From positions 1 to 38,515 of the forward strand of contig JAFDWT010000050.1 in assembly GCA_018268335.1 (NCBI GenBank): DNA of 38,515 bases, written 5' to 3'. Source of the DNA: Armatimonadota bacterium (GTDB lineage: Bacteria > Armatimonadota > Fimbriimonadia > Fimbriimonadales > Fimbriimonadaceae). The notes beneath the pieces are model-generated. The model saw only the letters and a list, made by a program, of their open reading frames with translations, did not search any database and had not been told where the DNA came from. Below are positions 32,302 through 38,515 of this stretch, piece by piece (the stretch's first letter is position 1; each line of letters opens with the position of its first letter). The position numbers and the translations under genes are program-made.

Positions 32302-34134
32302 TCACTTCAGGAAGTAACGGACGTTGGTGACGACCACGTTGCGCCGTCCGCCGAGCGCCCGCAAGAAAGGTACCGCCGCGTTGTTGTGCAAGATGCGGTG
32401 CCAGGGATATTTGGGAATTGCTTGGGGGACGATCACCGTCACCATCATGCCAGGTTCGATGGCGATCGTCTCGTCGATGTATTCGACCAACGGCTCGACC
32501 AGCGACCTGTACGGCGACTCCAGAATGACGAGCGGAATGTCGGATCCGAACTTGATCCAGTCTTCCTTCACATGTTGCACGCCACTAGGGTCGAGGGTCA
32601 CGTGGACGGCCCGGCAGTCCTGCGACAGGGACTTGGCATAGGCGATGGCCCGTAGGATGCCCTTGTGCATCCTCGGCACCAGCAGGATCACCATCGTCTT
32701 GACTTCGGGCAGAGTGTCGTCCTCGTCGACACTCAACTGCGTGGCCAGGTAGCGGTAGTGTCTGGACGACCAATTGAAAAAGAGAATGACGCCGATGACG
32801 GCGAAGATCGTCACCCAAGCGCCTTCGGCGAACTTGGTCGCGGACAGCACGATGGTCATCACGCCGGTGGCAATCGCGCCGATGGCATTGATGATCATGG
32901 GCAGACCCGTCTTGCCCATCCGTTTCCAGCGCACCACCATGCCGCTCTGGCTCATCGTAAAGGCAGTAAAGACGCCGACGGCATAAAGCGGGATCAAGTT
33001 GTGCGTGTCCGCCCCAAACGCCACGATCAGGACGCACGACAGACCGGCCAGCACTATGATGCCGTTGTTGAAGACCAGCTTGTCGCCCAAGCTCATGAGC
33101 GAGCGCGGCAGGTAGCCGTCTTTGGCCAAGAGGCTGGCCAGCCGGGGGAAACCGGCAAACGACGTGTTCGCTGCCAAGAACAGGATCATGAACGTCGTGA
33201 TCTGCGTGATCCAAAAGCCCAGGCTGTTGGCACCGTAGAGCCTAGTGGCCAGTTGGGCCATGACCGTCATGTAGCCCGGTTCAGACGCCTCGTGCGGGAC
33301 AATCCCGTAGTGCTGGGCGCTCCAACTCATGCCGACGAACATGACGCTGAGCAGCAGGGCCAGTTGGATCAGCACCTTGGAGGCGTTGACGGCCTCCGGC
33401 TTTCTGAACGCCTGCGTCCCGTTTGAAACCGCTTCAATACCGGTCATCGCCGTACACGATGCGGCGAAGGCACGCAGTATGAAGAAGAGGGTGATCTCGT
33501 GGAAGCCACCTTTCGGTGCGGTAATGACGGGCGCGACAGCCGGGTGCCCGATGCCCTGGACTACGCCGACGACGACGAGCACCAAGGTCGAGACGATGAA
33601 GGCGTACGTCGGAATGGCGAACACCATGCCGCTCTCCTTGGCGCCGCGCAGGTTCAGATAGGTGATGAAGATGACGACGAAAACCGCCAGCGGCACCTTC
33701 ATGTGCTCAAGCTGTGGCGCAGCGGATGTCAAGGCGCTAACACCAGAGGCGACCGACACCGAAACGGTCAACACGTAATCCAACAGCAGAGCCGCGCCAG
33801 CGATCTTGCCTGCACCGGCACCCAGGTTCGCCTTACTGACACTGTAGCTGCCACCACCCTCAGGATAGGCGTGGACCGTCTGGTAGTAGCTGGACACGAT
33901 GATGACCAGCAGTCCACAAAGCGCCCAAGCAATTGTCGAAAGCCCATTGAACGCTGCTGTGCCCGCCAGCACGAGAATCAGAAGGACCTCTTCGGTAGCA
34001 TAGGCCACCGAAGACAGAGCGTCGGATGCAAAGACGGCCAACCCTAAGACGTTGGACAGCCGCTCGTCATGAGCATGCTTCGTGGCGATCGGCTTGCCAA
34101 GCAACAAGCGCTTGATGTTCTGGAGCCCGAGCAT
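32302..34134 (-). CDS. kimA: KimA-type potassium importer (APC superfamily)
   Basis: 610 residues, against 607 in Bacillus subtilis KimA (formerly YdaO), and colinear with it: IKRLLLGKPIATK, SDALSSVAYATEE, HAYPEGGGSYSVSKANLG, LLDYVLTVSVSVASGVSALTSA, FAASCTAMTGIEAVSNG, NGIIVLAGLSCVLIVAFG, LIPLYAVGVFTAFTMSQSGM. Twelve helices are followed by a cytoplasmic domain from about 480 (KTMVILLVPRMHKGILRAIAYAKSL; SPYRSLVEPLVEYI; WHRILHNNAAVPFLRAL). It imports K+ with protons and is inhibited by c-di-AMP in Bacillus. It has no adjacent riboswitch. No ribosome site is visible, and a 10-bp hairpin sits just before the start. Confidence 0.92.
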   Translation of the reverse strand: MLGLQNIKRLLLGKPIATKHAHDERLSNVLGLAVFASDALSSVAYATEEVLLILVLAGTAAFNGLSTIAWALCGLLVIIVSSYYQTVHAYPEGGGSYSVSKANLGAGAGKIAGAALLLDYVLTVSVSVASGVSALTSAAPQLEHMKVPLAVFVVIFITYLNLRGAKESGMVFAIPTYAFIVSTLVLVVVGVVQGIGHPAVAPVITAPKGGFHEITLFFILRAFAASCTAMTGIEAVSNGTQAFRKPEAVNASKVLIQLALLLSVMFVGMSWSAQHYGIVPHEASEPGYMTVMAQLATRLYGANSLGFWITQITTFMILFLAANTSFAGFPRLASLLAKDGYLPRSLMSLGDKLVFNNGIIVLAGLSCVLIVAFGADTHNLIPLYAVGVFTAFTMSQSGMVVRWKRMGKTGLPMIINAIGAIATGVMTIVLSATKFAEGAWVTIFAVIGVILFFNWSSRHYRYLATQLSVDEDDTLPEVKTMVILLVPRMHKGILRAIAYAKSLSQDCRAVHVTLDPSGVQHVKEDWIKFGSDIPLVILESPYRSLVEPLVEYIDETIAIEPGMMVTVIVPQAIPKYPWHRILHNNAAVPFLRALGGRRNVVVTNVRYFLK

Positions 34135-34143
34135 AAAGACGTC

Positions 34144-34167
34144 TGCTGGCGCGGTCTCGCGCCAGCA
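34144..34167 (-). other. Perfect hairpin between nagA and kimA
   Basis: TGCTGGCGCG / CGCGCCAGCA is a perfect 10-bp stem with a four-base loop. On the minus strand it ends nine bases before the kimA ATG and is followed by GACGTCTTT. It may be a weak terminator, a processing site or a translational control element. Confidence 0.6.
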
Positions 34168-34176
34168 CAGGCCATG

Positions 34177-35214
34177 TTAGCATTCCCAGATGTCGCGAAG
34201 CTGGAAGTCCATGCTAAACCGTAGGTATCTGGCAGGCTCCAGCGGCATCCGGAGCCGCGCCCTCGGATTAACAGCACAGCACCGGGTCGCCGTCTCGGGG
34301 CCAAAGTCGCTGGCGAGGTTTTGAAAAACGTCAAGCAGCGTCGCCGTGCTGCCGGCGAGCGCACCATTGGACTTCAACCGCACCGATCCAGATCCGACGA
34401 CACAGTCGTGCCCCCACATCTGCACCTCGGTGCCGGGTGGTAGCCCGGATGCCATGGTGCTGTCGCTGACACCGACGACTTTGTCCTTTGGCTTGCACTG
34501 CAACAATAGCGCAGCGGATTCGGGGTGTACATGGATTCGGTCGTAGATCAATTCGGCATACGTCTGGTCTTCGCGCAGCACCCAGCCGACAGTTCCCGGC
34601 TCCCGGTGGTGGAAGGGGCGCATCGCGTTGAACGTGTGGGTCGCATGGTCAGCCCCAGTCAGGCCGGCCTCCGCAGCTTCGTCAAATGTGGCGTCGGTGT
34701 GCCCCAGGCTGGCAATGACTCCGCGCGCCGCCAGCCGTCTGACAAGCTCCAGCCCACCAGGTTGCTCAGGCGCTAGCGTGACGATGCGCAGCTTGGGATC
34801 GTCAAGGACCTTGTCCCAGCCGCCGTCGACAGTCCTAATGGACTCCGGCGGCTGCGCCCCCGGATGCTTGGGGCTGATGAACGGCCCCTCCAAGTGGAAC
34901 CCCGCCACCATCGGGTGATCGGGCAGGTTGCCGATGGCTCGTTCCACATCGCCCAAGGGGGCGGTGACGGTCGTCGGCAAAAACGCTTCATATCCCTTCC
35001 CTGCCAGATTGTCGCAAAGGCTCGACATCGCCGTCTGGTCGGCCGACATGAAGTCAATTCCAAACGCTCCGTGGATGTGCACATCGACGAGACCGGGAGT
35101 TATGATGCCCTCAGGCACACCGTTGCCGGGCTCAAAACTCAGCTTGCCGTCCTGGTTTGAAATGCCGTAAAGACCCCAACCGTAGGGCCCCCAAGCCAAG
35201 TAATCGCCGTTCAT
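34177..35214 (-). CDS. nagA: N-acetylglucosamine-6-phosphate deacetylase
   Basis: 345 residues, slightly short for NagA (about 380). It deacetylates GlcNAc-6-phosphate in amino-sugar use and cell-wall recycling. Amidohydrolase motifs: GLVDVHIHGAFGIDFM (HxH), HLEGPFISPKHPGAQ, SLGHTDATFDEA, HATHTFNAMRPFHHREPG, and catalytic Asp in VVGVSDSTMASG. The family glutamate metal ligand is in LEGPF. The ATG overlaps the dprA stop (ATGA). There is no nagB in the window. Confidence 0.92.
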   Translation of the reverse strand: MNGDYLAWGPYGWGLYGISNQDGKLSFEPGNGVPEGIITPGLVDVHIHGAFGIDFMSADQTAMSSLCDNLAGKGYEAFLPTTVTAPLGDVERAIGNLPDHPMVAGFHLEGPFISPKHPGAQPPESIRTVDGGWDKVLDDPKLRIVTLAPEQPGGLELVRRLAARGVIASLGHTDATFDEAAEAGLTGADHATHTFNAMRPFHHREPGTVGWVLREDQTYAELIYDRIHVHPESAALLLQCKPKDKVVGVSDSTMASGLPPGTEVQMWGHDCVVGSGSVRLKSNGALAGSTATLLDVFQNLASDFGPETATRCCAVNPRARLRMPLEPARYLRFSMDFQLRDIWEC

Positions 35215-36248
35215 GGTTTGAGAGAGTATCCCGGCCCGTCGCGCACCACCCGGCCCTCGACCTCTAAGAGGGTAATTTCGACCAACAACTGGTCCAGCTC
35301 GACGCCAGTCTGACCTGCCAATTGGTCGATCGTCATCATGCCACCGGAAAGTAGTTCGAGCACTTGGCCAGCTGTGCCTTCGACCTCCAATTGGGTTGTC
35401 TCGCCTTCGCTCGGCAGTTCGAGTCCAAGGGCATCAAGGATCTGGAACGGGTGGTCGACCAGCGTCGCCCCATCACGGATCAGGCGATGCGAACCCCGAA
35501 ACGACTCGTGGTGGATGCCCGAAGGGACGACAAACACCGGCCTGCCCAGATCAGCCGCGGCGGCGGCGGTTGTCAGGGCACCAGACTTCGACGGCGCCTC
35601 GACCACCAGCGTCGCATGGGCCATGCTGGCGATCAGGCTGTTGCGTTGTAAGAACCTCTGGCCCAGAGAAGGCGCGCCGACCGCAAACGGGCTGACCAAC
35701 ATTCCCGACTGCCGGATCCGGGCAAAGAGGGGCCCATGGCTGGCTGGATAGACCTTGTCGATGCCATGGCCTAGCACAGCCACTGTGTGACCGCCAGCCG
35801 CCAAAGCACCTTCGTGCGCGGCAGCGTCGATACCCAGCGCCCCACCGCTCACGATGCAGACCCCTGCTGCCGCCATCGATTCAGCGAACTTATAGGCAGC
35901 CGCTTTCCCATAAGCCGAGGCCTGCCTGGTGCCGACGACAGCCACCATCGGCCGGTGCCAAGCCGAGCCTTCGCCCCAAGCGAAAAGTGCCTGAGGGGGA
36001 CACGACGACAGGCCCAAGGTGGATGGCATGTCGTCGGCCTCCAAGACGGCCACCCCGCGCGACATCGCCGTCTCGAACCGCTTGAGGTCGCACAGCTCGA
36101 TCCGCTTGCGCTCGGACGCCGATAAGCCATGCCACTGGCGCAAAGCTAAGGCTGGGTCAAGAGAAGGCGCAAGCGCCTCAAAGAACGCTTGCGCCTTGTC
36201 CGGCGGCATCTCGGCCGCCAAGAAGTACTGCCAGAACAGTGGCTTCAT
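35211..36248 (-). CDS. dprA: DNA-processing protein DprA
   Basis: 345 residues. It loads RecA on incoming single-stranded DNA in natural transformation. The Rossmann-like DprA/Smf core is at about 95-300 (VAVVGTRQASAYGKAAAYKFAESMAAAGVCIVSGGALGIDAAAHEGALAAGG; RNSLIASMAHATLVVEAPSKSGALTTAAAAADLGRPVFVVP). An N-terminal helical domain precedes it, and a C-terminal winged helix (DML1-like) is at about 290-345 (MMTIDQLAGQTGVELDQLLVEITLLEVEGRVVRD). It overlaps nagA and follows the PQQ-protein gene by 12 bases. Confidence 0.94.
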   Translation of the reverse strand: MKPLFWQYFLAAEMPPDKAQAFFEALAPSLDPALALRQWHGLSASERKRIELCDLKRFETAMSRGVAVLEADDMPSTLGLSSCPPQALFAWGEGSAWHRPMVAVVGTRQASAYGKAAAYKFAESMAAAGVCIVSGGALGIDAAAHEGALAAGGHTVAVLGHGIDKVYPASHGPLFARIRQSGMLVSPFAVGAPSLGQRFLQRNSLIASMAHATLVVEAPSKSGALTTAAAAADLGRPVFVVPSGIHHESFRGSHRLIRDGATLVDHPFQILDALGLELPSEGETTQLEVEGTAGQVLELLSGGMMTIDQLAGQTGVELDQLLVEITLLEVEGRVVRDGPGYSLKP

Positions 36249-36260
36249 GTCCGGGCGAAA

Positions 36261-37904
36261 CTAGCCGCCGCCTGCACCCGGGCCACCCTTGCCGCCACCG
36301 CCGCCGCCAAAACCGCCAGCAGTATTGGTCGGTTTCTTAGGCGAACCAAGAGGAGCCAAGGTGTTGTCGACAGTGAGCGAGAAGACCTTGTCCACCGTGT
36401 TGCCCAGCCAATCGGAGACATGGACAACGAACTTCGCCCTGCCGTCCGACAACGGCTTGTTCCGACCGGTCGCCGTCACCTTAACCGAAAGATATCCTTC
36501 TCGAATCGGGTCCACGATGAAGTCCTGGCCGCTGATCGTCACCTTGATGGAGTTGGGGTCGACGCCGACGCCGAAGTCTTCGATCTTGAAGATCACTTCC
36601 AGCGGCGGTTGGCCACTGATCTGGTCACCAGCGTTCGGCCAGACCATCTTGACTTCGGGAGCCGTCAAATCGACCCCGAAATGCTTGTCGAAAAGAAGCA
36701 TGCTGCCATCACCGGCCAGCACGAACAGCGAGTCGCCGTTGAGTGTCGGTGTCCAAACTGCGTTGACGTACTTGACGTCTGTCGATCCTGTCTGCCCTCC
36801 GCCAAGGCCTCCTTTGCCTCCTGCAGCACCAGGGCCGCCTGCGCTTCCAGGGCCATCAGCACCGCCTGGGGAGTTCTGACCACCACCGGTTCGACCACCG
36901 ACAGGGGCCTCCTTCAGACCCTTGAAGAGCGGCGGAATGACGAAGTTCCATTTGAGTTCGCCGGATTGACCATCGACCATGTTGATCGTGCCCGAAGCAT
37001 TGGCCGTCACAACGTTGTTTCCAATAACAAGGGGTGATCCGACAATGGACGAATAGAGATCGACGCCCTTAGCGTAGATCGCCTTGCCCGAGCCACGGAA
37101 AGTCATCAACTTGCCGCTCCTTGTCACGGTCGCGACCATGTCAGGGCCGGCTGAAGGAGCGCCCGCCAGCAGTTCGCCGGCATTGACCTGCCACACGTCC
37201 CCACCGGAATTGGCCCGAAAAGCGATCAAGTAGGAGTTCGAGTTGACATACACCCTGTCGTTCTCGACGGTGAACGCGCCCGGACCTAAGCGCTGCAGGC
37301 CACGGCTCCACTTTTGCTTTTGAGCAACGATGTCGACCATCGTCAGCGAGGAATCGGCGGTCGAAAAGACGACGTTCTTCTGCCATACAGAAAGATAGGG
37401 GTGCAAAACCGACTGCAGGTGGTACGGCTTGGACCAGAACGGCTTGCCGTCAGCCAACTGGTAGCAGTAGAGGTCGTTGCGGTTCGTGCCGACGACCAGA
37501 TATTCCCCAGCAGCGACCACATTAGTGACGCCCGGATCAGGCAGCGCCGTCTGCCAGACCTTGTGGCCCGTCGAGGCGTCGATGCCGTACATCTGCTTGT
37601 CGTCGGCAAAAGCGACGACCATATTGCCGCTCAGGACGCAACCGTTGCGCAGGGTCGAGGCCAGCGGTTCACCAGACGGGAAGCGCCAAAGCTGGTTGCC
37701 AGTCTTGCGGTCAATGCCGTAGATCCGGTTACCGACCGCCACATAGGCAGCCTTGTCGTCCACTTGGGGAGATCCAGCCGGCGAAGTCGAGGTCGACTCG
37801 GCCCAGCGCCAAGCGACAGGGGCAGGCCCGTCGAACGCGGCTGAGGCGGCTCCGGCGCAGGCGAGCGCCATAAGCAAAGCAATCGTGCGGGGCATGCGAA
37901 GCAT
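36261..37904 (-). CDS. Secreted PQQ-type beta-propeller protein with Ig-like domain and glycine-rich tail
   Basis: 547 residues from the ATG at 37904 (AAAGGA nine bases upstream). The signal peptide is LRMPRTIALLMALACAGAASA. Repeats of the PQQ-propeller type run from about 40 to 340 (KAAYVAVGNRIYGIDRKTGNQLWRFPSG; MYGIDASTGHKVWQTALP; GTINMVDGQSGELKWNFV). A Gly/Ala/Pro linker of about 35 residues is at roughly 350-385. An Ig-like domain is at about 420-520 (PEVKMVWPNAGDQISGQPPLEVIFKI). The C-terminal tail is nearly all glycine (FGGGGGGKGGPGAGGG). Quinone binding is unlikely; a scaffold or outer-surface role is inferred. Confidence 0.85.
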   Translation of the reverse strand: MLRMPRTIALLMALACAGAASAAFDGPAPVAWRWAESTSTSPAGSPQVDDKAAYVAVGNRIYGIDRKTGNQLWRFPSGEPLASTLRNGCVLSGNMVVAFADDKQMYGIDASTGHKVWQTALPDPGVTNVVAAGEYLVVGTNRNDLYCYQLADGKPFWSKPYHLQSVLHPYLSVWQKNVVFSTADSSLTMVDIVAQKQKWSRGLQRLGPGAFTVENDRVYVNSNSYLIAFRANSGGDVWQVNAGELLAGAPSAGPDMVATVTRSGKLMTFRGSGKAIYAKGVDLYSSIVGSPLVIGNNVVTANASGTINMVDGQSGELKWNFVIPPLFKGLKEAPVGGRTGGGQNSPGGADGPGSAGGPGAAGGKGGLGGGQTGSTDVKYVNAVWTPTLNGDSLFVLAGDGSMLLFDKHFGVDLTAPEVKMVWPNAGDQISGQPPLEVIFKIEDFGVGVDPNSIKVTISGQDFIVDPIREGYLSVKVTATGRNKPLSDGRAKFVVHVSDWLGNTVDKVFSLTVDNTLAPLGSPKKPTNTAGGFGGGGGGKGGPGAGGG

Positions 37905-38058
37905 CGTTTGTCGTCCTTTGTCCAGTGTCCCGGCATCTCCCAGGGCGCACTTGCGGTGAAGCATACCGAAGCCGCCGAGGCGAATGCCGTATTGTTCCTT
38001 CTGTATCGGACGCGCAGACCACCCTGAACGTCACGGGTGAACCAGCCGAAATACCAGT

Positions 38059-38448
38059 ATGCCCGCCTCTGTCGCCATGGTCGCCCTCGCAATGGCCACG
38101 TTACCGACCGACGTGGTCGGCAACGGAATGGCGCGGATTTCCAAGTCCTTCGCTGTCGCCGAGCAGGCAATGGGCAAGGTGGAAGACGGCACCGGCAAGA
38201 CTTCCCAAGCCGCAGTCGTCCTTGGGCGGTTGCTGGGAGAGAGCCGCAATGCGGCGACCCAGATTTCTTCGGCCTTGGTCGACCAGCGCACAAGCTCCGA
38301 AGCGGTGCGCCTGGTGGAGTGGAACGGGACGTTCGAGGCTTACCTCTCGGCGTCGATCCTGGGGCTGGACGGCGACGAAAGCAGCCTGACGCTCAGCCGC
38401 ATTCTGGGCGCGCGGCTCCGGCGAGAGATTGACAGACGGTCGAAGTAA
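38059..38448 (+). CDS. Small helical protein of unknown function
   Basis: 129 residues, mostly predicted helix and rich in Ala, Ser and Thr. The N-terminal stretch MPASVAMVALAMATLPTDVV is weakly hydrophobic. Third codon positions are strongly GC, as in neighbours, which supports coding. No ribosome site precedes the ATG; another ATG at 38080 is possible. It ends 44 bases before a tRNA. No family recognised. Confidence 0.65.
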   Translation: MPASVAMVALAMATLPTDVVGNGMARISKSFAVAEQAMGKVEDGTGKTSQAAVVLGRLLGESRNAATQISSALVDQRTSSEAVRLVEWNGTFEAYLSASILGLDGDESSLTLSRILGARLRREIDRRSK

Positions 38449-38492
38449 GCGTCCCAGACGCTCTTGACACCAAGGTATCATCAGCAGACTCC

Positions 38493-38515
38493 GGGCCTAT
38501 AGCTCAGTTGGTTAG
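38493..38515 (+). tRNA. 5' part of a tRNA, probably tRNA-Ile
   Basis: GGGCCTATAGCTCAGTTGG and the following TTAG match the acceptor and D-arm start typical of bacterial tRNA-Ile(GAT). The gene is cut by the window end before the anticodon, so identity is a guess. Confidence 0.7.

Noticed and set aside
38464-38481. TTGACA and TATCAT before the last tRNA as a promoter
   Set aside because: Spacing between the two boxes is only six bases, so they cannot form one standard promoter.
1-38515. CRISPR arrays, insertion sequences, integrases and phage genes
   Set aside because: None seen: no regularly spaced repeats, transposase motifs or target-site duplications were found by eye on either strand.

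Overview
The window is GC-rich bacterial chromosome with short intergenic gaps and genes on both strands. The best guess for the host is an Armatimonadota (Fimbriimonadia-like) bacterium. This is inference from three traits seen together: a pseudopilin with the long FTLIELLVVIAIIAILAAI leader, two secreted proteins ending in PEP-CTERM sorting signals, and a sugar-binding protein fused to an ABC permease. No rRNA is present to settle it.

Layout. Positions 1-3877 (minus) hold a carbohydrate ABC importer: a binding-protein/permease fusion followed by a second permease that runs off the left edge. Positions 3900-4520 hold no credible protein gene. They contain a clear ydaO-type cyclic-di-AMP riboswitch, a hairpin-rich stretch and a strong terminator. 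An MFS exporter and a small membrane protein follow (4562-6118). Positions 6115-11264 (minus) are three tandem paralogues of the flavin-dependent halogenase family. Positions 11271-13612 (minus) are a terminator, a small lipoprotein, a pseudopilin and a GntR/LacI-type regulator, overlapping by ATGA at each junction. Positions 14002-17450 contain tRNA-Pro(CGG), two PEP-CTERM proteins, an esterase and a GNAT acetyltransferase.

Positions 17454-22256 hold a beta-lactamase-family hydrolase divergent from an ArsR-like regulator. The regulator leads into a membrane protein, a PII-like protein without the usual modification tyrosine, and a TPR protein. tRNA-Pro(GGG) follows, then pirin and deoB (minus), and a MarR - SRPBCC - DUF3052 cluster (24546-26135). 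Next come a small membrane-anchored protein and a DUF4434 protein (minus). fabI - ftcD-like - purK - rplY (27988-31435) looks like a housekeeping operon, with a terminator-like hairpin ahead of fabI. Positions 31467-37904 (minus) read PQQ-propeller protein, dprA, nagA, kimA, and a STAS/Usp protein. The window ends with a small unknown gene and the first 23 bases of a tRNA, probably tRNA-Ile.

The most interesting points are: an orphan c-di-AMP riboswitch in the same window as a KimA potassium importer that lacks one; three adjacent halogenase-like genes; a non-canonical PII protein translationally coupled to a membrane protein; and a sugar-regulator/pseudopilin/lipoprotein overlapping operon.
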